Shown one piece after another: positions 8,078-17,840 of a DNA stretch of 17,878 nt (position 1 is the first letter of the stretch; every line of letters starts with the position of its first letter). The notes under the pieces are model-generated. The model did no database searches. It saw only the letters and a list, made by a program, of their open reading frames with translations, and was not told where the DNA came from. The DNA lies in the NCBI GenBank assembly GCA_027600665.1, contig JADGJL010000539.1:1-17878 (forward strand). Direction: 5' to 3'. Source of the DNA: Irineochytrium annulatum. Its lineage: Eukaryota > Chytridiomycota > Chytridiomycetes > Chytridiales > Chytridiaceae. The position numbers were made by a program, and so were the translations under genes.

Positions 8078-11000
8078 TCAGTGCAGCTCCCGAACCTCCA
8101 ATACCTCCCCAACATTTTTCCCTACTAAACTGCTCCTCCAACCGCGCTTCTCCCTTCCACCTCCTGCCTCCCGCGAGCTATTCGAACTCGACACCTCCGG
8201 GCCTCCACCGATAACTCCAGCATTCCCCCTCCCACTCGAAGTCCGGCTCACCGCCGGCGACGCCGAACCGACAGCCGCCGGCGCCGCAGGCCGACGAACC
8301 TTACTCCTCGCCCTCCTCAAGTTCGCATCCGCTTGTGCACCGCCGCCCTCCTGCTGCAATCTCTCCCGCCTCCGCTTCGCCTTCAAGAACGTCGCCGCGT
8401 CCATGCCGGGCTCGATGTCGTCCCTCAACAGCGCGCTGCCAATGTCGGACGGGGCCCTCGCGCGATCCCAGGGCGACGCGGAATGCATGCACGGATCCGG
8501 CTCCTCCCGATGGAGCGTGGGCTGGCTTCGATGGGCGTGGAGAGGGCTGTCCAGGCTGTGAGAGCTGCGGAGCGGCGACTGGTCGGACGAGGGCGGTGTG
8601 ACTGGCAGGGTGTGCTGCCGGACTGGCACCGGCTGGCCATGAGAGCGCTCGTACGTGTTCGTGAGGGACGGGCGGTGACGGAGGCGGCGACCGGGCACGG
8701 TTGGGCTGGCCGATGTCGGGCGGTGGTGCTCGGGTGTCAGGTATCCCTTATCTATGCTGCGGTGGCGACCAGGTGACGGGGTGGTAGGGATGGATTGGGG
8801 CGAATAGACCTCGTCCGGTCTCGCGATCGACGAGTTAGGGGTCACGGGCAGCTGGCGGGTCGCATGCGTGGTCATGAAGTTGGTGGAGGTGGGCTGCGAG
8901 TTTTTCTTCTTGACGCGGATGGGACTCGGGGTGGCCGGAACCATCTCGACTGGCTTAGAGCTGCCGGTCCCCTGCTGCGAGAGGGCCGGCGCCTGATGAT
9001 TATTTTTGCGGTTCCGGCTGCGAGACTCCACCTCGCTATCACCATCTAGCCGGCGGTCGCGCTTTGAGACGGGCGAGTTGCTTACTGACGCTTCCGAGCA
9101 CAGCGCGCGAGCCCGCGACTTGCTCCTCGATTTCACCCGGGTCGACGACTTATCACGGCGGCCTACGCGTGGCGGGGAGGGCAGCGCTACTTCGCTGCTG
9201 GAAGTATCGCTGGTAGAGTCGATGTCCACCTCCATATTCGTCCAGGATCGATCCCGTTGTTTTCCATCTACCAAACCGGCCCCTCTCTCGGGAGGGCTCG
9301 GCAGAGGTCGTTTAGTGCGATTTCGGTGGACGGGCATAACGGTCGTCTGGCCCGCGGCCGTCGAGATATGAACTTTAGGAGATGGTTGCTGAGCCGGCGA
9401 CGAGGAATTGTAGAAAGTAGGGTAGGGCGTAAACGCGTTGGAAGCGCCAGCCTGAGGCTGTAGAGCGTGCTGTTGTATAGATTGGGCATGCAACCTTTGA
9501 GCTGCCAGCGACTGAGTTTGGAGGTGAGACTGAAGTGCCTGAGCCTGGAATGCCATGCGTGCTTGGTCCTGACTCTGACGCTCCAGAGCTTTGAGAAGAA
9601 ATAATGTTAGTTGTCCACAGCTCCTGGGCAACGGCCATACAACAGTCACGACTAACCGGCAATCGCTAAGGTTTGCGCTGGCGCTATCGGCTGTTGTTGT
9701 TGCTGCATGCGTTCCATAAGCGCCAAGTTAACCCTTTGTGTAGCCTCGAGATCGGCCGCGAGCCGCTTCGCCTCCGCGTCCTTCTGGGCAGCCACCGCCC
9801 GTAACCGCCTTGCCTCGTCCTCGGCCTTGACGCGCGCAGCAGTCTCGGCCTCAGCTTTGTCCCGTAGCTTCCTCTCCTCGCGATCCTGAGCCTCCCTCTC
9901 CATCTGCGCTCGCTCCTCCCTTCTTATCCGCTCTTCCTCAACCACCCTCTCGATCCGCTCCCTCTCCGCCGCTCTCCAAGCCTCCCTCTCTATCCGCTCC
10001 CTCTCAGCCTCCTCCGCCCTCCTCCTCGCCTCCCTCTCTTGCTGTTTCGCCTCCCTCTCCCTCTTTCTCTGCCTCTTCGCCTCCTCCTCCTCCATGTTCA
10101 ACCTCGCCATCTCGGCCGCGGCCGCCAGCCTGTCCTCCTCCTCTTTCCTCCGCCTCATCTCCTCCTTATGCTCCCTCTCCCTTCTCCTCTCCTCGTCAAG
10201 CAGCGCGTCCAGCCTGCTGCTGCTCTCGACCCGCCCACTCTCATCCGACGCCGCCGGCGCCTCCGCACCGCGCTCACGCGATACTCCGCGCAAGACGCGC
10301 TCGGGAGATGAGCGCCGCCGGTCAGCCTCCCGCGGTACCTCCACACGAACAACGCGCGTACGGTGGCCCCGCTCCTCACGATGATCCTCCTCCGCCTCCT
10401 CCGCGGCTCGCTGAATCCGGACGGACGCCAAGCGCGCCACCGCCGCCGCGGCAGTGGCGATGGGTTGTGGCGGCAGGATGGACGCACCCAGCTTCTCGAA
10501 CTGTGACCGCAGGCCGTCGACGGAGACCGCGTGGATGACGCTCCCTGCAGCCCGACCACCGCGCGTCGTTGTTTCCTCCTCGCTCTCGCTGTCGTCCTCG
10601 CTGTCGTCATCGCTGTTGTCCTTGTCGTCGCCCTCGCTGTCGTCCTCGCTCTCGTCTTCGCTTGCGCCCCGCCGCCTTAACGCGACCTCCTCCTCCTCCT
10701 CATCCGTGCTGTCGGTGGGCCGATGTCGCACCAAATACGGCGCGATTGTGTCTGGCGCGGCCGCAATCTGCTTGTCGTACCGCCCTTCGCTTGAGCTCCG
10801 TTTCCGCGCGTACGGGTTCCGGTCCCTTGGCGTCCGCGTGGGGCTGGGCGAGGGCGATCGACGCGTGTGTGGTAAATTGTAAAGGCGGGTGGATGCTGCG
10901 GGTTGCGGCTGAGGAGCCTTGCGAGAGCTTACAACGTTGGGGCTAGTCACGCTGATTTTACGAGGTCAGAATATGATAGCACAAAATGTGCTTGTCGGCT

Positions 11001-11527
11001 TACGTTTCCTTTCTTTGCGGTTCACTTCTGGCAGGCGCAACATCCTTCCTTGGCCGTTGGATCTCAACATCATCACCCGGTCCCCTTCTTCCGTCCTCCT
11101 GTACTTGCTGCACGACCTCAAACATCGACCTGTTGCGCAGGAACCTTTCCCGCATGTCCACAGGCGAGCTTTTTCCCTCGCCCTCGTCCTCCGCAGCCTC
11201 ATAATTCACCCCGTCGTCCTCCCCGTGATCATCCCCTCCCATTAGATCATACTCGTCGTCCGAGTCTCTATCCAGCGTCGTATTCGTGTAAGTCTCCTGC
11301 GGCGAGGGATACCCAGACAATTCGGTGGTCACGGCAAGAGGGCCCGTGCCCCGGTGCTTCGCGGAGGACGGTGGGAGCTCGTAACTCGCGCGACACAGGC
11401 CGTCCTCGATGATCGTGGCCGATGACGATGACTGGTAACGGTGGTGGCGGTGGTCGCCGGCGCGCCAGTGGCTGCCGTGGCGCGCCGACGACGGCGTCGG
11501 CGTCGAGGCTGCTGGCAACGGTCGCAT
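8078..11527 (-). CDS. Hypothetical coiled-coil protein with acidic stretch and Ser/Pro-rich tail, 3 exons
   Basis: Exons 11527-11004, 10951-9657 and 9588-8078 (3,330 nt, 1,109 aa) join in phase across GTAAGC/CAG (52 nt) and GTTAGT/AAG (68 nt) introns; the second has a CTAAC branch site. The family is not recognised. The N-terminal region, about 1-175, is low-complexity with Asp/Glu clusters and a short conserved-looking helix (RERFLRNRSMFEVVQQVQE). Residues about 255-302 are an almost pure Asp/Glu/Ser stretch, a likely CK2 substrate. Residues about 421-593 are Glu/Arg/Lys-rich without helix breakers, forming either a coiled coil or a single stable alpha-helix, ending in a Gln run. The C-terminal half is Ser/Thr/Pro/Arg-rich with repeated TP and SP sites (LPVTP twice), suggesting control by proline-directed kinases, and ends in a compact basic segment (KRGWRSSLVGKNVGEVLEVR). 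Composition suggests a cytoskeletal, centrosomal or nuclear scaffold; this is inference. ATG 11527 is the first in-frame ATG; an out-of-frame ATG lies 40 nt upstream at 11567. Confidence 0.8.
10576..10672. repeat. Imperfect TCGCTGTCGTCC-type repeat encoding the acidic stretch
   Basis: The plus strand carries an imperfect, largely trinucleotide-periodic repeat of tcgctgtcgtcc units. Read on the minus strand it gives alternating Glu, Asp and Ser codons, forming the acidic stretch of the coiled-coil protein. The period is a multiple of three, so length changes would keep the frame. Confidence 0.6.
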
Positions 11528-12463
11528 GCTGAATGAACGCAAAGCTGCTTGACGAGGTGGCAAGCATTCTGACAATTTTGGACTTCAGCGAATGCAACGC
11601 GGACGCAATCAAGCTGCGGTGTTGCATCGCAAGAGCAGGTCCGGATTGATTCCGAATACGAGTGGCGGGTGAAGCGGTCTCACGCACTCGGCAGCGTGTT
11701 CTGCACTTCGGGTGTTCGGCAGATTTACGTGTAAACGCCGACGTAATTTTATCTCGCGCAAGGCAGGACGAGAGCAGTCGTAACGTTGCAACGGCGGAGA
11801 TGGAGATCCGCTGAAAACAGATCTCAATTTTGCTTATTTTTTATTTACGCAGATCTCTGTATCAAAATACTTTCTTCTCCGACATCCTAGTTGCCAGTTT
11901 CTTCATCAGCACGACTTCTCGACGCCTTTTGTTCTCGAGGAAGAGGACCGCAGTGTCGATGGGCTCGTTCTTTACTGGTAGATGCTTTAGTCTTATCACG
12001 ACTATGGCTGATCCTCTTGAGATGTGTTGCACAACTTCCGCAACGTGCATTCTCTGCAGATCGACCGCCGCTCAATTCGGTAACTCATCGTCTTCGTTGT
12101 GCATAGAGCAAAGCTAAAACAACCATAAACAAGTAATCCATAATAACGGTGGTATTCACTGAACATCCTTGCTTATATACTTCACTAATTTACAAATATC
12201 GCAAGAACCCGACGAAACCTAACGAGATTATCCCTTCAAACCTTGGGACAAGCGATGTACAAGCAATTATAAGTGCAGTAATAATGATAAGAGCGGAAAA
12301 AGCAAAAGGGACGGGAGAATAATACACAATCGTGAAGGCATTGGGGGCAGAATAAATAACCCCGCACGTGACTCATTCGTCACCAAGTAACCGACCCAGC
12401 TCCATGCCGCCGCACAGGCTTTCAATAAAAAACAGAGGAGCAAACCCAACCCCACCGCCCTCT
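11528..12463. other. Intergenic between coiled-coil gene and SUMO ligase; one small coding-like ORF
   Basis: This 936-nt gap holds the leader of the coiled-coil gene (11528 to about 11800) and the 3' flank of the SUMO ligase gene (about 12110-12463, AT-rich). Between them, on the minus strand, an ATG ORF at 12050-11862 encodes 62 residues (starts MHVAEVVQHISRGSAIVVIR, ends basic with MKKLATRMSEKKVF). Its composition is protein-like, but the codons are less C/G-ending than in the main genes. A CAG lies just before the ATG, so it could be a last exon. No family is recognised; it may be a relic or chance. Confidence 0.35.
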
Positions 12464-14704
12464 TCAATCACTAAGCACGATAACATCGCCCTCCATCCGT
12501 AAGGCCGAAACCTTCGCGGCCTCCCTCGCCTTCTTCTCGGCCAGCCTCGCCCTCTTCCTCTCCCTCCTGCTCGCCTTCCCCGCGCTGTCGGCCGTTGACG
12601 GAATGTTCTCCACCTCGCCGTCGCTATCGATGCAGATGACCTCACTCTCCGCAGTCGACCGTGACCTCTTGCTCGCCGACCCGCCATTCTTTGACGACGT
12701 AGCACCGATCTGGCTGGAGCCGGAGTCCGCCACGGCCGTCGCGGCTTCGGCTGGGTGGATCGTCGGCTTGGGGGGCTCGGGCTTCGGCTCCTCAAAGGGC
12801 GCGTCCGTTCCGTCGGCACGGATCACGCACCGGTCCGCCTTCTCGTACTTTTTCAGGAGACCCAGGAATTTGAGGTCAAGGGTAAGCTCCTACAATCCGA
12901 ATATTAGAACATTGCTCGTACGTCCTCAAGCTGACAACGCGGATTAACGCACCGTGGCCGCAATCGGCTTGTTGCACACGATGCACTTCCACACGTCGCT
13001 CGTCTCCATGCATTGGAGGAACGATATGGCATCAAACACCTGCGCGTGCCGGCACCTCGCTCCCTTGGCCGGGTGCTTTATCCTGCCTAACAGCAGCGGG
13101 CACTGAAAGGATACCGTCGTGTCGCCCATCTCGATGTCATCCTCCCCGCCGCCCGCGGCCTTCGCAGCGTCCTGCTGCGACGAAGATGGAGCCGTCGATG
13201 GGAGAGCCAGGAGCGTCATCTCAAGGGCGGAGAGATCGCGCTCCGTGCCATTCGCCGCACCGCCGTACCGGCTGAAGCCCGGGAAGAGATGGATACCGTT
13301 TAGGGGGTTGTGTACCACGGGATCATCCACTGAAATGTTGGTTAACTCTATGTTTAAGATAAGTCAACCAGAAGTAAAATACCTTTGTTCTTCGCCTTGA
13401 GCGTGATGTCGTAAAACTTCGCGGCGCACTGGTCCATGTCGAGCTTCTCGCACATCATCACGACGACCACGACCTCGTTGTTCATCTTGATTTTAGGCGC
13501 GATAGACACGTTGAACCTCCTCCCGCTCGTCACAGCCCCAGCGTCACCCTTCAGGACGGACTTGATGTTCGCTGTGATGTCGACGACCATTAGCCGCTTG
13601 TAGACATTCGCCTTGGGCTTCCCGTCGACGAGATTGATGGCGACGTTGTCAACGAAGACGGACACGGTTGCGGGCTGGACATAGGCCTCGGACGAGATGG
13701 CCAGGTAGCACCGCGTGCGTGAGTCGCGGGGCTCGGTCGTGAAGGAGGGTACGTGGCGGGCGAGAATGCGGAAGGGGACGTTCAGCGGGTTGTTGAAGCG
13801 CGACATCTCGCGGAAGGTGATAAAGTCCATGAAATCATGAAATAGGTGGAACGACGGTGGGAAGAGCTTCCTATAGGTTCCCATGACCGCGACGATCAGT
13901 ACGAAGAATCAAGCAACTACTACACTGCGGATACTCACATCGCCGACTCGACCTTCAACATCTCCGCAAACGACATCTTCTCACCCCGCTCCGAACCAAC
14001 CGGCTCCGTGAGCCCGAACCCAGCCCCTGGCATATTCTGCGGGTTCTGAACCTTCCACCCCTTAATCTCCGCGCCCGCGAGCTCCGACGCCTTTGGAGGT
14101 ACGGCCGGTGCCCGGGCAGTCAGGAAGGCACTCGAGCTCGCCGGGTTGGGAGTGGAGAAGTTTAATTTCACGCCGAACGGGCTGGTGGTCGGCTTCGAGG
14201 GCGACCGCGTTGAGGACGAGTACAGCAGGGAGGTGAGCCCGTTCACCCACTGCTCCTTCAAGTAATACGTGGTCCGCGGCTGGCCAAAGCGATCGCAGAG
14301 GTGGTGGAAGACGGCTCGGATCTTCGCGATTGTCATGCGGTTGATGGCCGTCGACTACATGCGGGACACCGATGTAAGTGCAACAGCAAAAGGTAATTAG
14401 GGATGCAGCAAATTGATGTGGGAACGAGCATGTCGTTGACAGGAACGGACAGCTCACTCACGTTCTTCAAATAACCCCTCATCGCAGTCGGATCGAAGCC
14501 GACCAGATTGGCGAGGGCGCTAAAGTCCGCGTCCGAGAGCTCGTGGATGCGGTCCTGCGCAGGGTCCCGGGATCCCGTCCCCTGAGGCTGCGCCGCCCGC
14601 CCGGCCGCCGTTCCCAACGAGGAGCCCGCAGCGAGAACCGCGGGTCCGCTCATGGGCATCGGGCGGACCGGCAGCGGGTGCTGCGGGGTGTGGGTGGCCG
14701 ACAT
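12464..14704 (-). CDS. PIAS/Siz-family SUMO E3 ligase (SP-RING), 5 exons
   Basis: Predicted nuclear SUMO E3 ligase that brings the Ubc9-SUMO thioester to targets. Exons 14704-14462, 14354-13939, 13870-13383, 13329-12953 and 12889-12464 give 1,950 nt (649 aa) with all phases matching; introns are 107, 68, 53 and 63 nt. Domains: a SAP-like helical segment about 54-105 (LSDADFSALANLVGFDPTAM onward), a PINIT-like region about 220-395, and the SP-RING about 456-530. The SP-RING has CPLLLGRIKHPAKGARCRHA, likely zinc ligands Cys475, His477, Cys498 and Cys501 (WKCIVC), then LTLDLKFLGLLKKY. The tail has two likely SUMO-interacting motifs, VICI followed by DSDGE (592-600) and VIVL followed by SD at the extreme C-terminus (644-649), with a basic nuclear-localisation-like segment (RRERKRARLAEKKAR) between them. 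This is the usual PIAS/Siz order. The Cys often found after HLQ is Val480 here. ATG 14704 is the first in-frame ATG, but the frame is open upstream to at least 14839, so an earlier exon is possible. Confidence 0.9.
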
Positions 14705-14903
14705 CCGGTGCAGGCGGTCGGCCGATGCCACTGAAGAGGTGTGGGTATGGCGAACGACCTCGATAATTGACGACCGGGACTTTAGGTAGGTAACGCAACT
14801 ACCACAATAACTACAAATTACCAAAAAAGATGCCAACACCGTATAAGCAATCGAATTCCACCCAAAAATGTCGACTCTTTAATCCCGCTTCAATACCTCG
14901 CAG
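14705..14903 (-). promoter_or_regulatory. Upstream region of the SUMO ligase gene
   Basis: Reading toward the ATG at 14704, the ligase frame has no stop back to 14839, giving 45 codons without an ATG. Three AG acceptor-like sites follow T-rich sequence in that stretch (TTTGGTAATTTGTAG, GTGGTAG, CTACCTAAAG). This is what one would expect either of a 5' UTR with an intron or of a missed first coding exon. No TATA box was found. Confidence 0.3.
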
Positions 14904-15558
14904 TCATCTCATGGAAGCCTTACCAACATCTCGGTCAGTCCACATCACGGCTGTCCGGCCCCTTGACAACATAGTCGTCCCAGTACGGTCGTGTGAATTA
15001 TGGGCTCCAGGATCTGCGTCTACTCGGATCAGCCTGACTTCCCCATCCTGCATTGGAACTACAAATAAATTTGCTGGCAGATAGGCTGAAGAAGGCTCCA
15101 CCACAAGGACGTCGACTATCTCTTTGAGTTTCAGCGATTAAGGCGGGAAGTTGGCGTAGGGGATCTTGCGCGACCGGTTCTTCAAAGATGGTCGGTTTGT
15201 CAATGGGGCAGAGCAGAGTGATGTTTTGTTCGATCAATGTGAAGGAGAAGGCATTGTCGTGTGGTGCGCAACAGGTCCTGCTTCGCCAACAGCAGCCAAT
15301 TGGCACTCTCCCACAGCGTCGAGACGCGCGTCGGTAAGGCGAGCCAGCACCTTTGAGAGATCTCTCGCTTCGGCCGGCCCCCTCACCCAACTCCGTCGCC
15401 TCTCGCCAGCCTGATGCCGTCGCCATGCGATCACGCGCTTGCGCTTGCACTTCGTGGCCAGTCCGCCTCGAATCCGCCCTCCTCAGCGTGAGCTCTGATA
15501 AGCCCGGAGTGGCCTCATGATCTGCAAGCGCCATCCGCCCCTGCCTCCAGCTCGCCAT
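14904..15558 (-). pseudogene. Unresolved coding-like stretch with frame changes
   Basis: On the minus strand an ATG at 15558 opens 186 codons ending at 14998, with protein-like sequence in the middle (FSFTLIEQNITLLCPIDKPT, then IFEEPVAQDPLRQLPALIAE). Just after this, at about 15130-15100, the better-looking frame shifts to LKLKEIVDVLVVEPSSAYLP and continues through LFVVPMQDGEVRLIRVDADP to a stop at 14904. A third frame is also plausible at about 15390-15260 (LSKVLARLTDARLDAVGECQ). I found no good GT..AG pair to join these, so a decayed gene or assembly indels is the simplest reading. No family is recognised. A GTAAGG donor-like site at about 14929 follows the second frame. The start lies about 160 nt from the divergent GST start at 15722, so if the gene is alive the two could share a promoter. 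Confidence 0.3.
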
Positions 15559-15721
15559 TGCGTCCCATTAATAATACGCCCTCGTCCACGCCTTGCTTAC
15601 TAATGATGATCGCGCACTCCTATAACGCACGCCATCGATTTCATCTCAAGCCACTCCGTCCTCCCTTTATTACAAGCCAGCCGCGCTCCCCACCTCACCT
15701 CCCACTTCGCGCATAGCAACA
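15559..15721 (+). promoter_or_regulatory. GST gene promoter/leader region, pyrimidine-rich
   Basis: The 80 nt before the GST ATG are strongly C/T-rich on the plus strand (for example CTCCCTTTATTACAAG and CCTCACCTCCCACTTCGCG), a common feature of fungal core promoters near the start site. The ATG context is GCAACAATG, with A at -3, which is favourable. TTTATT at 15665-15670 could serve as a weak TATA-like element. The region may be shared with the unresolved minus-strand stretch that starts at 15558. Confidence 0.35.
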
Positions 15722-16484
15722 ATGACGATCACCAACGACACGTCCTATGTCCTCCAATACTGGTCCATCCGCGGCCGCGGCGAGCTCTCCCGCCTGATCC
15801 TCACGGCCGCGAACGCGAATTGGTCGGACGAGGTCATCGAACGCGCCGACTGGCCTGCTTTGAAGCCCAGTAAGCCGTTCGGACAGGTAATTTGGTACGC
15901 GTTAAACCGGCGGTATGCTGATCACGATCAATAGGTTCCCGTATTGGTGGAATATCAAGGCGGGGAGGAGGTATTCAGGCTGGCGCAGAGCCACGCGATT
16001 GAGCGGTACCTCGCCGCTCGCCATGGGTTGGCGGGGGATGATGAGAGGGAGAACGCGTTTCTCGACGCTGTGGGGGAGTCGTTTGTCGATCTCGCGGCGG
16101 GTTTCAGGAAGCTTCGGTTTGCGGCCGACGGGGAGAAGGAGAAGGCACGGGAGGAGTTCTTCAACTTGCTTGGTAGCACGTTGAAATTCCATGAGGGGAT
16201 ATTGAAGAGGAATGGGAACAGCGGGTTTTATTTGAGGGATAAGGTGTGATTGCTTGTCGAGTGGAGATGTGTGATGCTTGACACTAATGGAATGTTTCTT
16301 CCTGTTAAAGTCGACGTACATCGACCTCACGGCTTTCCATGCCGTCGAAACCTACCTGGCCGCCGAGAAGGAGGGTGTCGAAAAGGCCCTCGCACAAGCA
16401 CCCGGGGTCAAGGCCGTCTACGAGAGGGTCCGGGCGGACCCTGTAATTGCAAAGTACCTCAACTCTCCCAACAGGAAGCCTTGA
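15722..16484 (+). CDS. Glutathione S-transferase, sigma-like, 3 exons
   Basis: Cytosolic enzyme that conjugates or isomerises with glutathione. Exons 15722-15886, 15935-16243 and 16311-16484 (648 nt, 215 aa) join at phase 0 across introns of 48 nt (GTAATT..TAG) and 67 nt (GTGTGA..AAG). The thioredoxin-like N-domain has LQYWSIRGRGELSRLIL with the likely catalytic Tyr13, WPALKPSKPFGQVPVL with cis-Pro57 at the first exon join, and the glutathione-binding Gln73-Ser74 in RLAQSHAIERYLA. The all-helical C-domain runs from about residue 90, and YIDLTAF near 160 matches the usual GST core helix. The length fits the sigma class, and the RGRGE and QS motifs resemble animal sigma GSTs and prostaglandin D synthases. 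The exact substrate cannot be told. It is the only confident plus-strand gene here and lies tail-to-tail with the gene at 17011. Confidence 0.92.
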
Positions 16485-17010
16485 ATATTAGGCATTTAGC
16501 AATCTGATTTAATAATCGTCATGTTACTTACAGAACGCTTGCGTGGTCTCAACTTTGGAGCGTGTTTCTTTGTTGTTTAAACAGTCGTCCTATTAAATAT
16601 ATGCTTGTATGCTTTACTTTCCTTCTGCCAAAACGTTTGAGGTAAAAGCCGATTGAAGTATAACCGCAGCAAGATGCAGCGCTGTTTGTAATTTCCTTCA
16701 TTGACGCAAATTTACGAGTCCATTCTTTAATCGTTCTTCGTTCATATATTAATCTATTTGTACGGGATATGTCTAACAAAAGCAGAATGACAAGCACAAA
16801 ACAGCTACAGTACCAAAAAAAAAAATAAAAAAAAAAAAAGTGCTAGAGCGTCCCGGTCAATAAGCAATTCAGGAAAAGAACTGCGGAAAGTCACCAACCC
16901 AGCAAGCAAAGTAAAACTACTGAGAGTATACACAAAAGGGCATTCCAAAGGAGCAAGACAAGGCTACGTTTTAGGCCAAAAGACAGTTAAACCCGCGGCA
17001 CGCCTTCACA
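16485..17010. other. AT-rich intergenic between convergent genes
   Basis: This is the shared 3' flank of the plus-strand GST gene and the minus-strand gene that ends at 17011. It is AT-rich with only short, unbiased open frames. Just after the GST stop, TTTAATAATCG and further on TATTAAATATATGC could carry the 3' end signal. No gene, RNA or mobile element was seen. Confidence 0.55.
16815..16839 (+). repeat. Poly(A) tract
   Basis: Eleven A, one T and thirteen A in a row on the plus strand. It lies about 330 nt after the GST stop. It could be a simple homopolymer or the relic tail of a retroposed sequence; I saw no target-site duplication or element body next to it. Confidence 0.8.
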
Positions 17011-17840
17011 CTACCCAACTCTCCTCTTCAGGTTCCTTCTCCCCGCCGTACTCCCCTCCCCCTCCTCTCCCTTCCGCTTCACCCGCGCACCTTGCACCTC
17101 CTTCTCCTCAGGCGGCTCCCACCCCCCCAGGTCGTCCTTCCAGAACGTCTCCACAATCATTCCCTTTAACATCTCCACCTCGCTCCTCGGTGCGCATATC
17201 AGGCTGTTCTTGTTGCAAGCCGCGATGCACTTGGATCCGAGGTGGCAGGACACGAGCTGGTTGATTCGGCCAAGGAGGTGCCTTTACAGAGCAGAGAAGA
17301 TATAATTGTATTCAGCTTCGAACACGCACACATACACACACAGACACGCCAAGGCATAAGCAAGTCTTAAAACCATTAACTCACCGTCCAGGCATGTCGG
17401 GCTTGACGCCCTTCATGAAGGTCTTCCAGGGTACGTGCTCCTCGTCAAGGAAAGCGAGGGGAGGGCGGTTGGCAGCGGACTTCAGATAGAGGATGGCGCC
17501 ATCCAAAGGATGGGATGAATTCGTGCCAGCGCCCGTCGACTGCTGCACAGCCGGGTCCGATAAGCCCACCTCCATGCCGCTAACCGCATCACCGATAATG
17601 TTACTCGCCGACGCACGGGCGCTGCCCCCCTTGACCGCCGCAGCCATTGATCGCCGCGCACGAGGCTTTGGCACCGCTTTCGGGCGCGCTGTCCTACCAA
17701 CCTTCTTCGACCCCGCTGCTGCGCCCTGCACGCGATCGGAGCCCGCCTCCGGCTTCTGCTCCTCCAAGTGCCCACCGCCCTTCGCGTCGACCTGCACGAC
17801 CTTCGATTTCTTCTTTGCCTTCTTCTTGGTGCGAGGTTCT
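17011..17840 (-). CDS. Unrecognised basic protein, last two exons (5' end beyond window)
   Basis: Exons 17840-17385 and 17281-17011 join in phase across a 103-nt GTGAGT..AAG intron, giving about 242 residues ending in TAG. The 5' exon or exons lie beyond the right edge: just upstream is a textbook fungal intron end, TACTAAC then TTTCAAAG. The N-terminal 90 residues seen are disordered and Lys/Arg/Ala-rich, starting with a KKKAKKKSK-type nuclear-localisation signal. A more ordered part follows: DGAILYLKSAANRPPLAFLD, WKTFMKGVKPDMPGRHLLGR, and a Cys-containing segment (SCHLGSKCIAACNKNSLICA) leading to EMLKGMIVETFWKDDLGGW. The tail is again highly basic. A nuclear, possibly chromatin-associated role is suggested by composition only. 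The four cysteines do not make a zinc motif I can name. Confidence 0.7.
17322..17347. repeat. (CA)n microsatellite within an intron
   Basis: An imperfect CA/TG dinucleotide repeat lies inside the 103-nt intron of the gene at 17011-17840. It partly explains why this intron is about twice the usual length for the window. Confidence 0.6.

Noticed and set aside
14904..15104. Joining the unresolved stretch to the SUMO ligase as its 5' exons through the GTAAGG at about 14929
   Set aside because: The donor leaves phase 1, while the available acceptors before the ligase ATG need phase 0 or 2, so no join keeps the frame.
16815..16839. Poly(A) tract as the tail of a retrotransposon
   Set aside because: No reverse transcriptase remnant, element body or flanking duplication was visible nearby.
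17322..17347. CA repeat as a telomere-like or CRISPR-like array
   Set aside because: It is a simple dinucleotide microsatellite inside a predicted intron, with no spacer structure.
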